DNA of 64,000 nucleotides from Notamacropus eugenii (GCF_028372415.1 NC_092877.1:247623010-247687009); one strand, 5' to 3'. Shown: positions 24,291 through 36,483, counted from the stretch's first letter. Notes: generated by a model from the sequence alone, not told the origin. A program made the numbers and translations.

Positions 24291-26242
24291 TACGCATACA
24301 AGAAGTTAATTACAACTGACAAGCTAATCAGTTAGTGTTACTTACAAAATATTCCAAGTCCTTGTTCCATGCTGGATTTAAATAGTATCACATGTGTGGT
24401 AACTGCATAAAAGCTAAACTACAGTAACCTTGCTGCTACATCATTTCTGAATGACTCCTTAAATTGTCATATTTTTCTTTATGTTTGTGAGAGATTATTA
24501 AACATTTTTCATTAATTAATCAATCTCTTCCTAAAATGTAAGGTACTGGGCTTTCAAGTAAATAGCAATAGGCAGCGGTTATCAGACAGCTGTCACCAAG
24601 TTAAGATAATTAGGTTAGTAAAAATTTAAAAGTAATATTTGATAGCCTAAAATTTCTTCTATGAAATGGAACTTACACAAGTTATGTTCATTGTTAATGA
24701 GAATTTTATTCTAATGGATTAATTTCACATTTAGTATAAGGTTATGATAAGAAAATAACACAATTTGATGCACATGCAAGTATAAATATTCAAAGGTTTT
24801 TGGTTTTCTCTCAAAAAATTTCCTTAAAATATCCAACCTTTAAAAATCTATAACTAAAACAGTTAATTTCCCTAAGAGAGCTAAATTTAGAGACTTAAAA
24901 TATTAAATAAGTTTAGTAGGTCTATTTCTAGGCATTTCTGATAAGTTGCAATGCTTGAGAAATTAGACTATTTTAGGAAGGTGAATTTTATTTATTAATT
25001 AAATTTATCTCTTCTTCCACAATCTACAATTTAGATTGCAAAGAAGTTCAAAATTGTTACTAATTTTTATAAATATGAGTCTTCCTTAATAATATGTTTG
25101 GGTTTTTGACATCTTTACAGAATTGGGAATAAAACAATTTAAGTCTAGCTAAAAATGATTAAACTTCTTCAGGTAATCATAGAGCAGATAGGTTCACCTA
25201 TGATCTGGCTGAAATAAATTTCTATGTCCCTTATCTAATCATCTGCTACACGTATCTCATATAGATGAATTACTTTATAGAATTGAGCTTGTGAACTGAA
25301 ACATATATTTACACAATATATTTACACAGAAGTTCAAATAAATGCAATATTTTTCACTGTGATCTTTCATTTTCCCTAAAGGAAAAATAGTTGTGATATT
25401 TGCAAGCTAACTTTCCTCCATACCTTTAAATACCTGCTGCTGACACTAGTTTAACATTTTCAGAAAGCAAAATAATCCCTTCCGAACAAATTTGCATTAA
25501 AGTTCAATGCTCAATCAAAATCACTACTGGAGTAATGGATAGACTGCAAGTTAGTTCACTCTGGAAAGTAAGACTTGAAGATTCCACTCCAATCGGTCTT
25601 CTGTTTATTAAGGGCAATTTCTGAAGAATCTTGATTCAGAAAATTCTCTTTTCAATCTGTGTAAATATCACAGGAATAATTTGTAAAAGGATATCTTTTT
25701 GTGCTCTTTTAAAGTTTACTTTTCTTGTACTTCTTTCCATGATGCAATTTTTCAATCTTGTTTCATTCTTTCCAAAGAAGAATCAACACTAGACAAAACT
25801 TGTCATAAGGAAACACCCATTTCCTTTAGAAAAAGTTATGAAAAACTATGAGTAATTTTACAGCCACAAGAGAATGGAGTCCAGACACATATACATACTT
25901 ATATAGACAAGCAAATTATTTAAGCACTGATCTTCATGCCCTGCCCCACCCCACCTCACCCCTTTCTTTTTGGATAAATATACTAGACTGCTCTCATCAT
26001 ACCTCCCTTGGACTGTTTTATGGATCCCCTAATTGATTTATTTCCACCCAGTCTTTGCAACACAAATCTTTCCTCCACCCAGCTGCCAAAATGTTCTTGC
26101 TGAGGCATGCATCTTTCCATTTCATTTGCATATTGAATGATATTTAGTTATTTCTAATATTCTCTGTCACAGAAAACAAATTCCAATATCTGGTCTTTAA
26201 ATTCTCCATAATTAGGCCTTTACCTTTTATTCCTCCATGCAG
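24291..26242. other. AT-rich unique sequence
   Basis: No gene was recognised. A possible plus-strand SINE head remnant lies at about 25533-25640 (AATGGATAGACTGCAAG then AAGACTTGAAGATTCCACTC). A pyrimidine-rich patch lies at 25940-25970. Confidence 0.35.
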
Positions 26243-26330
26243 TGTGTGTGTGAGTGTGTGTGTGTGTATGTGTGTGTATATGTGTGTATGTATGTATGTA
26301 TATATATATAGTGTATGTATGTATGTATGC
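26243..26330 (+). repeat. (GT)n/(ATGT)n microsatellite
   Basis: GT units with A interruptions grade into ATGT tetramers and a short TA run. Confidence 0.94.
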
Positions 26331-26489
26331 ACCTGTGAAAGTGTTTATACATACATATCAATGTCTTTGTTTTCTTCTCTTCCTTCTGTCCTTCTTTCCT
26401 GCTTCCCTCTTTTCCTTTCTTCCTGTCTTCCCTACTTCTCTTAAAAAAATCAGTTATCTAAACTTGTATTAGTTACCTGTATTTCTGTT

Positions 26490-26640
26490 CAATCTGATCC
26501 ATGTAGTAGAAAATAAGGTCCTTCAGGGCAAGTGTCATTTGGTTTTTAATCTTTACATTCCAATGTGTTTAAAAAGTGCCTTGTGCATAGTAGCTGCTTA
26601 ATTAATATTGATAAAACTGAATTGAACTGTTGGAGTTTAT
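26490..26640 (+). mobile_element. L2 LINE 3-prime tail
   Basis: AAATAAGGTCCTTCAGGGCA then GTGCCTTGTGCATAGTAGCT and TTAATTAATATTGATAAAAC match the L2 tail order. Diverged but recognisable. Confidence 0.65.
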
Positions 26641-26759
26641 CTCACTTTCAGCAACATAAGTAATTTTTCATGTCAACATAGCATTGTGGACAAGACAAAG
26701 AGATACAAGATGGACAATAGTATACTGATGCAAAACCTAGAGTAAGCTGATTCATGAAT

Positions 26760-27590
26760 CAAAGCAACCTAGTAAGCAGATTCTAGATTTTATCAATGGC
26801 TTAGATTAGTATATAACTATTATGTACATACATTTGAAGATGCTACACAGAAAGGAGGGACTGGTGATATGTTGATACAAAATTAATACTTTGGAAACTT
26901 TCAAGACAATGGAAATGATAGGTAAAATCGAAGGGAAAAAAAAACAACTCCATATAAAGATTTATGTAAAGAACAAGAAATGGTGCAAAATCTTACATCA
27001 CAAATTGAAAATGAAGGAGGAGGCCTAATCTTCCTGAACACTAATGTGAGAAAGAATTAGAGATTTTTATTCACCAGAAGTTCAACATAAATCTGAATTC
27101 TATTGTAGTTGCAAAATAAGTTATATAATTTTAGATTTTGTTTGTAGATATAGAATCTCAAGTATTAAAATAAAAATAGTCCTGTGTTCTCTTCTAATCA
27201 CATGTATACATATGCCACACACAAAAAGTGGTAAAACTGTCTCCCCAATGAATAGATTCTATAAATATTTTTTTATGGAGCAAAAATGTGGGATTTCAAA
27301 TTTTAAGATGTATATTCACAAAGTTGAACCTTTGCAAGGGAAAATGTGTATTCATGATTTGGAGGAATCTTGTAAACAACATGAGGGATATTTAGCCTGT
27401 AGTATAAAGAGACTTGGGGGGCATAATTGTTGTCTTCAAATATTAAAATAGTATGCCATATGGAAGAGAGATTAGATTTTTTGTGAAGGCATATCTAGCA
27501 ATGAATATAAAGTACAAGGAGACTAATTTTGACTCACTATGAAGAAGAATCTACTCCATTAAGAGAATTTGAGAATTTCGACATACTGCT
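26760..27590 (+). mobile_element. CR1/L3-type LINE remnant
   Basis: Two parts of a CR1-clade LINE can be followed in the sense direction. At about 26775-26890 the RT region includes TTTGAAGATGCTACACAG (26833-26850), the decayed FADDT motif. At about 27360-27560 the C-terminal region reads GYLACSIKRLGGHNCCLQILK, matching the usual CR1 pattern GLFSLEKRRLRGD-AVFKYLK, followed by CATATGGAAGAGAGATTAGA. It is very old, with multiple stops and frameshifts. Confidence 0.6.
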
Positions 27591-28689
27591 TGGACTGACA
27601 ATGCTGAAATAAAATTTTAAAAAAAAATAACTAGGATTCACAGAGAACAGACCTTTTTAATAATCTGTAACATCAATCTATCCTTAACACCTGTGATTCA
27701 GAAGAATGATGTATGATGACGTCTCTTTCCTCACCTTACAATGTGTTTTGGTCCCTAAAAATATGTATGACTGGTCTATAGTCTTTATTTGTGAAGGCAG
27801 TGAAATGGCTGATAAGAAACTTATGCCAACTCCAAATGAAAAAAAAAAAAAGCAGAGTCTGCAATATTCCCAAATAGTCAACAGAATTAAATATCAGGAG
27901 AAGACTTTTTGTTGAAACAGATATGGGGATATTTGAAAGGTCAGGCAGCTGGGCAAGAATGAAGAGAAAAAAATGAACAAAGGGCACTTAACATAACCCT
28001 ATTATGGGAAAGCAGATGCACCAATTTTTATGATGTAATATAGACTGTGTTGCAGTTTAAGAAAGGTCCCCTAGCCTCCTGACCTTTGTTCATTCAAGCA
28101 TAGGCAAACCAAAGCAAATAAATGAAGGGAGCCAATTTCCAAAGAACATCATCACATATCACCGTGGCTTAGGACAGAGTATGGCATACTCTGCAATATC
28201 ATGGGAACTGAGGAGGTTGCCTACCTCCTCCATAAACATTCACTCTTGAATATGGGAATTACATTAACTTACAACAATTATAGAAATTGAAGCAATAAGG
28301 ATAGAATTCATGTATGCATAAGGTGGAACTAAGAACTAAGATGAAAATGTTGGAATGTCAAAAGTTCAGGATCTTTTCTGATTAGTGGGAAAGTTTGTGG
28401 GTGTCAGTGGTGTATAGATTTCTAAGGGGGATTTCTAGAAAGAAATATGATCTAACACACATGCTGAGATTTTCAGAGGATGCAAATGTGCTTACTTTCT
28501 GTGTTTGTGACTCATGACTAAGAAAGCTCTTTGTATTGAACCCAGAGATAGACTTCTTGATGAAGCAGAGTGTTGGAATTGTCCGTGCAAATGTCTGGGG
28601 TTCTGGAGAGGGAATTCCTTCAATGAACAAAAGAGTAGATCATGATATTTAAGATATATTTCAATACAACACAACATAGAAGAAAGTAA
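27591..28689. other. Unassigned intergenic sequence
   Basis: No gene or repeat family recognised. Open frames on both strands are short and overlap each other without any family motif. Confidence 0.35.
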
Positions 28690-28800
28690 CAGAAAGCAAT
28701 GTAATAGTTTGTTTGAAGCATCTACTGTGCTAAAGAATACTACAGTAGGTGCTGCTGAAGATACAAAATTTAAGAAAACTTGATCTTGCCCTCAAATAAA
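28690..28800 (-). mobile_element. L2 LINE 3-prime tail remnant
   Basis: Antisense L2 tail order: CATCTACTGTGCTAAAGAAT, GGTGCTGCTGAAGATACAAA, then CTTGCCCTCAAATAAAG. Short and diverged. Confidence 0.5.
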
Positions 28801-28904
28801 GAAGGATGCCTCATCTGGTAGTTCCTTATCTCAATGAAACTGCAGATTTAATCCTTATCCTTACACTGCTTTTGCCTTTAACAATATTATTATCATCTAG
28901 TCAT

Positions 28905-29010
28905 TAGTAAAGACTTGCGAAGTACTTACTATCTATTAAGCATTGTACTTAGTACTGGGAATATAAAGATAAGGAAAAAAGTCTCGCCATTCTCATCCTA
29001 AGATGTAAAA
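28905..29010 (-). mobile_element. L2 LINE 3-prime tail remnant
   Basis: CTTACTATCTATTAAGCATT, ACTTAGTACTGGGAATATAA and TCATCCTAAGATGTAAA follow the antisense L2 tail (CTACTATGTGCCAGGCACTG, GTGCTGGGGATACAAAG, CTTACATTCTAA). Confidence 0.55.
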
Positions 29011-29145
29011 TTTATTCATATATCTCTAGTATATAAATAGCATTTTGTTTTGCTCCACTTTTCCTTTATTTGGTCTCGAATTGATCACAGTGAAGTGATT
29101 AGCAGACCTTCAATAAGTCTGCATGATTGCTGAAAAAAAGTAAAA

Positions 29146-29148
29146 CAA

Positions 29149-29199
<51 letters not shown>

Positions 29200-29206
29200 A
29201 AAACAA
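29146..29206 (+). repeat. (CAA)n microsatellite
   Basis: About 18 CAA units following an A-rich stretch. This is a common tail type of marsupial SINE/RTE elements, although no SINE body is visible beside it. Confidence 0.96.
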
Positions 29207-30994
29207 CTACTCTGGGAAGACTTCCGTCCTAGAACTCATTGAAGCTTAAACTTTCAGGAACCCCAAATCAATATAACAGTTAATAGTAAACTATAACAAC
29301 ATGACATGATTGCTTTGGCTCATTTTTTAAGACATGAAAACTCTCCTGGGAATATTGGTGAATGCTATAACGAAGGTACCTTTGGAGTGCAGAACAAAGA
29401 TTTTATTGAATGGCTAATCAAAATAATTTTATTGTATCAGAGTGTATTCCTCCAACTTTTTCTTTTGTAATCAGTTTTAGGTAAAACTGAACTGAGAGTT
29501 CTTAATGGAAAATTTATATAAATATTTGCAAGTGCAAACTCCTTATAACAATTGGACTATTATCCTTCAGTTGTTTCAGTTACTTTTCCTTCTGAAGTTG
29601 GAATATTGCTATGTTGTTTATGAATTGTAATGTGAAATGATTTGCTCTTTTTAATATAAATGTTTTCCAATTATTAACACAACACTTCTATGCAAAAGCA
29701 AGTTTAATTTTAAGAATCATAGTAATATTCAATTGCATTTTAAAGACAGATTCCCTCAACACCACTAAGACTCAGGGCTCAAAACACGCTGTGATTTTGA
29801 AAGTAGAATTAATCTGTCTTAGGTCACTGATATTTCGCTTATAGGAATTTAAAACAATAATTATTAAAAACAGTAATTGCAATTGGAGTCCTTTAGGGAT
29901 CTAAGTTGCCAGTTTATCCATGGCATCACTGGGAATAAATTAAAAGCTAAGATAATTCTATTCATTATTATATCCAGCTTTGACTGTTTGGTGTAGAGTA
30001 ATAACAATAAATAAGAAATATTAATACTGATTCATTTTTGAAAGATTGTTCGTTTGATTAAATAACTGCCTTGACAATGAATCAGAATCCTTCAGAAGAT
30101 GGATTATGTCATTTAGGTCAATGATTTAAATATCTTCAGGGATTATTGTTACTGTCTACTCTAAACGGTGCCTTGTCGTTTAGAGAAGTGAAGGTAGCAT
30201 CTGAGTGTCCATTTTAAAGCCCCTCAAATTGCTTAAAACACAAAAACTAAAAATAATAACAAGTATTATTCCTAACCATAGATCCATAAATTGAATAGAT
30301 CAAATGTAACTCAGGAACTTCTCTATCCTGAGATATAACTGGAAGTTTTTGTGAATCAAACAGAAAATATTTAAATAATAGACAAGGTCACAGTCAAGGA
30401 TATGAAGATTTTTCAACTTTGCATAGAACATTGGGAGAACTTTGATTGCCACTAATGTTCTTTGTTTATGACATCTGCTTCCTGAGATATAGAAACTGGA
30501 GACAGATGGAAAAGGGATGTGTAGGACAAAAATAAATTGTGACAATCACTGTTGCTGAGTTTTTGAAATGACATATTTTCAAAAGTTAGCCAGGGATCAC
30601 ACTGAAAGGCAGAGGTCATAAAAATATAAACACTGAAATAAAACCACTGGAAGCTTCCATGAAATCCTTTTTGAAAAATTGAGATAAATATATATTAGAC
30701 CAATACACATACATACATACTATATATTCTCAAATTATGTTTCCAGTTTCATATTAGTCCATATTTCCTATATTCGTGTCATTTTTAGAAAATAAGCAAT
30801 TTTGATTTCAAAGTATTTAGTATTATGAGTAATTACATATCGTGAAATTTTAAGATGTCCTTAAAATCAGTTAATTAGATAAACATCATTTTATGACTTA
30901 CTTTATACAAAACCACATTACACAGAATCTTTGACAGAATGATTATTTATATAGATTTATATATTATTTTCTTCAGAATTTACATGTAGTTTTT
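29207..30994. other. AT-rich unique sequence
   Basis: No gene or mobile element recognised. A poly(T) tract lies at about 30991-31003. Confidence 0.35.
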
Positions 30995-31822
30995 TTTTTT
31001 TTTTACATTTTGTTTTCTTCTGATCTAGTGTCTTGGTATTCCTGTCACCATAGTATCATTTTGTTGTTGAGTTATTTTTGTGTGGTTTGCTCATTTTCCA
31101 ACCAGTTTCTTGACTTTTAACTTTATTCTAAAGTTCTTGGATTGGGAATGGGGGTGGGGAGTCATTGTTCCAATTCTCAAGATATTTTCAAGCTGCTAAT
31201 TTTGAAGCTAAATACTATGTTTTCAGTGTTCCTGTGGCTGTGCCATCCAGAGAAAGGTATGGTCACTGTTTCCCTGTTTTGCACCCTATAATTTTTTTTT
31301 TTGCACTTTCCCCCAGAAAGGGACCTCACTCCCCTGCAGCCACAAATGCAAGAGCTTCTGTTGGCCTTGAATCTATGAACATGACCGTGATTCTATTGCA
31401 GCCACAATGACTAGTGCTATTTTCCACCCTGGAACTACAATCTGGATCTGTGACCTAGAACTGCATATAAGCAATGTGACAGGTTCTTCCTCCTACTGTG
31501 AGATCATATCTCCCATAATCTATTTTTGACCAGTTTTCTGAATCCAATACTATCTCTAGGCTAAGAGCTCTTGAAGCTGCTACTTTCACAGATGCAGTAG
31601 CCTCCAAAGCATATTGCTGGTGTTGCCACAGTGAACACTCTCCATAATGCCTACCTTGGTGTCATAGACCTCTCCTTCAGACCTCCTCAGTTGTTTGACT
31701 TAGAAAATTGACCCACCCTGACTTTGTATTGGTTCTCTTGCATTGTTTTAAAGTTCTTTGGAGGACAGTGCTAGAGAAGTTTGGCCAGGTTACTGTCTCT
31801 ACTATGCTAGATTGGCTCCACT
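30995..31822 (-). mobile_element. L1/HAL1 5-prime UTR and ORF1 start, inverted piece
   Basis: Minus-strand 5-prime end of an L1/HAL1. Plus-strand view begins at the ORF1 start region (TCTTGGTATTCCTGTCACCA, then TGGTTTGCTCATTTTCCAAC) and runs outward through the 5-prime UTR (CCCCTGCAGCCACAAATGCA, TTGAAGCTGCTACTTTCACA). It ends at about 31822 with the remnant head TACTATGCTAGATTGGCTCC. The portion of the element held here is the part missing from the plus-strand HAL1 at 32470. Confidence 0.7.
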
Positions 31823-32469
31823 AGGCTAAATGATTCTTTAATATACCTTAGCTATAAAAGGGAAAGAAATATACGAGGATGTGTAGCAGGTATAGTTTAA
31901 TTAATTAAGAATTTTTATTTGTATTTTTCAAAAATTGGGAATCTTGGGCATATTTACAATTGAAAGGCAAGAAGCTTGTGGATACCAAAAGAATAAAGAT
32001 TTGAGACAGTACAGATATGATGCAAGTGGCAACATGCTGAAGAATATGGAGTACATAGTATTAAGAGTGTATATACAGAGATTTTATCTTAACAAGAAGA
32101 ACCACTTCTTCATAGGAGAGATGAATAAAAGAAAGGATAGTGGGAAAAGATGCCAGAGTTTTGAGTGAGGAGGAAACAGGGAGAAGATTCAGGTGAGAAC
32201 CTCAAACTTTTTGGCAAAGGTACTGGAAAAGGCACTCAGCTGGGAAAGTAGGAGGATATAACTCTATCTTGTGTTAATTTCTTTTGTAGGCTCTTTCTTT
32301 AAAAATTTTTTTGCTTGTTTTCTTTTTTCCTGGCATCAGTTATTAAGGCTCATTATTGTGAGCTTGGACTCTAAAGTAGTGATTTTATAGCTGGTATGAT
32401 TTTCTATTTGTCAAGGAAATGAAATGTTTGTGCAAAGGTATTATCTACCCTTCTTTACTCTCATTTTGA
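31823..32469. other. Unassigned 0.65 kb between the two HAL1 halves
   Basis: No gene or known repeat is visible. If the two flanking HAL1 pieces come from one insertion, this stretch is later filler or a later insertion. Confidence 0.35.
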
Positions 32470-33694
32470 CGATTTGCTTTACTAACCATCAGTTAATGAT
32501 ACTTTCTTGGTGAACAAATATCTTCTCCCATCCTTTCAGATGAGGAAGAACAATGCTTACCCTCAGAGAAAGACATAAAAGTCAAGGCTTCTGTATCCCA
32601 AACATACAAAATAAATGTTCAATGGTCTCAGGCCATGGAAGAGCTGAAAAAGGAATTTGATAATCAAATAAGAGAGGTGGAGGAAAAATTAGGAATAGAA
32701 ATGAGAGAGATGCAAGAAAAGCGTGAAAAGCAGGTCAACACCTTGCTGAAGGAGACCCAAAAAGATGCTGAAGAAAATAACACCTTGAAAAATAGGCTAA
32801 CTCAATTGGCAAAAGAGGTCCAAAAAGCCAATGAGTAGAAGAGTGCTTTAAAAAGTAGAATTAGCCAAATGGAAAAGGAGGTTCAAAAGCTCACTGAAGA
32901 CAATAGTTCTTTCAAAATTAGAATGGAACAGATGGAGGCTAATGACTTTATGAGAAACCAAGAAATCACAAAACAAAACCAAAACAACGAACAAATGGAA
33001 GACAATGTGAAATATCACATTGCAAAAACAACTGACATGGAAAATAGATCCAAGAGAGACAAGTTAAAAATTATGGGACTACCTTGAAACCATGATCAAA
33101 AAAAGAGCCTAGACATCATCCTTCATGAAATTATCAAGGGAAAGTGCCCTGGTATTCTAGAAACAGGGGGCAAAATAAATATTGAAAGAATCCACCGATG
33201 ACCTCCTGAAAGAGATCCAAAAAGAGAAACTCCTAGGAACATTGTGGGCAAATTGCAGAGTTTCCAGGTCAAGGAGAAAATACTGCAAGAAGCTAGAAAG
33301 AAATAATTCAAATATTTTGGAAATACAATTGGAATAACACAAGATCTAGCAGCTTCTACATGAAGAGATCAAAGGGCATGGAATATGATATTCCAAAAAT
33401 CAAAGAACTAGAAGTACAACCAAGAATCTCCTACCCAGCAAAACTGAGTATAACATTTCAGGAGAAAAAACAGTTTTTCAATTAAATAGAGGACTTTCAA
33501 GCATTTTTGTTGAAAAGACCAGAGCTGAAAAGAAAATTTGACTTTCAAACACAAGAATCAAGAGAAGCATGAAAAGGTAAACAACAAAGAGAAGTCATAA
33601 GGGACTTACTAAAGTTGAACTGTTTACATTCCTACATGGAAAGACAATATTTGTAACTCTTGAAACTTCTCAGTATCTGGGTAGTTGGTGGGAT

Positions 33695-33764
<70 letters not shown>

Positions 33765-34612
33765 CAGACAGACAGGCAGGCAGACAACAAAAGGTGAATT
33801 GAATAGGGTGGGATAATATCTTTAAAAAATGAAATTAAAGGATGAGAGAGAAATATATTGGGAGAACAAAGGGAGAAATGGAATGGGGCAAATCATCTCT
33901 CATTAAAGAGGCAAGTAAAAGACTTTCCAGTGGAGGGAAGAAGCAGGGAGGTGAGAGAAAAAACATGAAGTTTACTCTCATCACATTCGACTAAAGGAAG
34001 GAATAAAATGCACACTCATTTTGCTATGAAAATCTATCTTACAATACAGGAAAGTGGGGGAGAAGGGCATAAGCAGGGTGGGGAGGATGATGGAAGGGAG
34101 GACAATGGGACGAGGGAGCAATTAGAAGTCAACACTCTTGGGAAGGACAGGGTCAAAAGAGAGAGCAGAAGAAATGGGGGGCAGGATGAGATGGAGGGAA
34201 ATATAGTTAGTCTTACACAACAAGACTATTACGGAAATGATTTGCAAAAGTACACAGATATGGCCTATATTGAATTGCTTGCCTTCCCAAAGGGGATGGG
34301 TGAGGAGTGAGGGAGGAAAAAAAGTTACAACTCAAATTTTTAGGAGCAACTGTTAAGTACTGTTCTTGCATACAACTAGGAAATGAGAAATACAGGTAAT
34401 GGGGTATAGAAAGATATCTTGCCTTACAGGACAAAAAAGAACATGGGGATAAGGGAAAGGAGGAATGTTAGAAGGGATGGCAGATTAGTGATAGGGGTAA
34501 TTAGAATGCTCGGTGTTTTGGGGTGGAGGGAGTGGAGAAATGGGGAGAAAATTTGGATCCCCAAATTTTGTGTAAATGAATGTTGAAAATTTAAATAAAT
34601 AAATTTAAATAA
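32470..34612 (+). mobile_element. HAL1-type element, ORF1 plus 3-prime UTR
   Basis: Plus-strand ORF1-only L1 derivative without its 5-prime UTR. ORF1 is readable from about 32500. A long coiled coil lies in one frame, 32635-33050 (MEELKKEFDNQIREVEEK, later MEKEVQKLTEDNSSFKIRM), broken by a TAG at 32836. It is followed by the RNA-binding domain entry NRSKRDKLKIMGLP ending in a TGA at 33085, and a broken C-terminal domain to about 33550. No ORF2 follows. The 3-prime UTR (33560-34612) is purine-rich and ends in AAATTTTGTGTAAATGAATG and AAATAAATAAATTTAAAT, a tail I associate with marsupial HAL1. In life ORF1p is an RNA-binding trimer and ORF2p must come from L1. This copy is dead. Confidence 0.75.
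33697..33787 (+). repeat. (CA)n(GA)n(CAGA)n compound microsatellite in the HAL1 3-prime UTR
   Basis: About 17 CA units, then GA-rich sequence, then CAGA/CAGG units. It sits just after the ORF1 stop region, at the position corresponding to the GT array at 10395-10462 in the other HAL1. Confidence 0.95.
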
Positions 34613-34650
34613 AAACCCAAACAAACAAACAAACAAACAAACAAAAACAA
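34613..34650 (+). repeat. (CAAA)n tail of HAL1
   Basis: AAAAACCC followed by about six CAAA units directly after the HAL1 3-prime end. This is best read as the degraded or patterned A-rich tail of the insertion. RTE sequence starts immediately afterwards. Confidence 0.85.
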
Positions 34651-36163
34651 TGGAATTCCCCATCTTTTAAATCTCAGGAACTTAAAGGCATTCTTGACCC
34701 CTTCTTCAGTTGGAACTTCATCTAGAGAAGGATTGAAGACAACCTGAGGTAAATGATCAACGGCTGCAGCATTGATTGGTGCTGATCTATTATGAACTCT
34801 ATGGAAGTGTTCTGTCCATCTCTCTAGGATCATATCCTTATCACTAATCAATGTGGCTCCATGAGCACTGAGTATCTGAGAGGCAACATAAATATTTGGC
34901 CCATAGCCTTCAGGGTATAATAAAAAAAAAATTTGTGTTGTTATCATCAGTGAAAACTGCATTTTGCCTGCCTTTTTTACTGAACCAAGATTATTACATC
35001 CCTCTAACCTTCATTTATCCTTTACTGTTGATGAAGCTACAATACCTTCTTAGAGTCAGATGAACTCTGACAAACCTTGTGGAGTTTTTGTTTTTCAGTT
35101 GGAAGCTTCTGAATTTCTCCATCATTTTCATCGTACCAGTCTTGACATTTGTGAGTTTTCTGACCTAGATGAGCAATTGCAGTGTTGTGCACCAAATCTA
35201 TGAAAGCTACCCCCTCCTTCTCTGCTCCACTGTTAATGTGTACTGTCTCAACTTTCCTTGTGACTCAGCAATAAACTTTTCCCCAGAGAAACACTCTAGT
35301 CTGTTGAAATTTTGTTTTCTGGTCTTCTACTCTCCTTAAGTAGACTGCTTTTATTGAATATGTATACTTATCTTGGAGAGTTTAAGTTTATCATCAGTAC
35401 AACCACTTTCTGCCACACATTGCCTTTTTTGCTCTCACATCCTGTCTCTGAGAGGAAAATGTCATAGTCACAATGATATAGTCTATTAAATGCCAATGTT
35501 TGTTGCAGGAGTGCTTTCATATAGGCTTTTTGTGTTTAGATAAAAGGAAGATATTGTTGGTGATGAGGTCATGAAATACATAAGTGATTAATATTATTGC
35601 TCTTTCCAGCTCCATTCCTCCCAAGAATTCCCTGCTATGTATAGTACTCTGTGCTTACTCTAACCTTGATGTCATCTAAAACTATAAGCTTGTCCTATTT
35701 TGGCATATTGATCAGTAGAATCTCCAAGTCTTCACAAAATTTTTCTTTGACCTCATCAGTATTTACCATGGTGAGGTCATAGGCACTGATGATAGTTGCA
35801 CGTTATTTTCCTGAAAGTGGCAATTACGTTCTCATGAGCTTGTCATTTACTCCTTTTGGATGGCATCCAAACTTGTTAACTAGATTAGTTTTGATTGCAA
35901 AACCTATGACACTTTCACAGAACTCCCCTTTACTGTAACTGCATAGGAAAAAAAAATATCCATTTCCAAATTTGCTAAGCGGTCCTTCACTTGCCAGCTT
36001 TCTTTAAATCAGGGCTACTATTTGGATATGATATTGACTCAGTTTTCTCACAACAAGTGGTATTTATCTTTCAATGTACTGGATTTTTTGTTGTCTATGA
36101 GTGTGCACACATTCAGTGTTCTGATGGTGAGTGGAATGATCTTTTCAGAAGTTTTTGTACAGC

Positions 36164-36247
<84 letters not shown>

Positions 36248-36480
36248 CACCCACAATGTGAGATCCCCACCTGAAACAGTGGGTAAACAGACAATTTTTA
36301 GGGCATTTCCTAGCCCCTTCTTCACAACAGAGGTGAGTAATATGGTCCTGGAAAGGCTTCTCAGACCCCCAGAAGCTACTGCTTCCAACAAGAGGACCAT
36401 CCTATGATCTGGGTTAACTGTGTGCAGAGTTGTGACTATAGCTCCCAGTTTATTGACACCTGCTGCTTCATCACTTGTTT
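34651..36480 (-). mobile_element. RTE-clade LINE fragment (endonuclease to RT entry)
   Basis: Minus-strand open frame 34591-34962 reads LSAHGATLISDKDMILERWT, EHFHRVHNRSAP and AAAVDHLPQVVFNPSLDEVP, the linker between endonuclease and reverse transcriptase that is typical of RTE elements (ADGTTL-DKD-IL-RWAEHF-VLNRPS-IDRLPQ). Upstream, 35000-36150 keeps the order of an RTE endonuclease but is heavily broken. The RT domain and 3-prime end are missing at the left edge, where the HAL1 tail abuts. A GT/GA array interrupts it at 36161-36245. Confidence 0.75.
36161..36245 (+). repeat. (GT)n(GA)n compound microsatellite
   Basis: About 11 GT units then about 30 GA units. It lies inside RTE-derived sequence. 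Confidence 0.97.
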
Positions 36481-36483
36481 GTT

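Noticed and set aside
32505-32540. Splice acceptor (CCATCCTTTCAG) before an HAL1 open frame
   Set aside because: Alignment to other copies shows ORF1 similarity continuing upstream of it, so it is diverged ORF1 and not an exon boundary.
32635-33087. Coiled-coil protein gene
   Set aside because: The coiled coil followed by NRSKRDKLKIMGLP is L1/HAL1 ORF1, broken by in-frame stops and followed by a HAL1 3-prime UTR.
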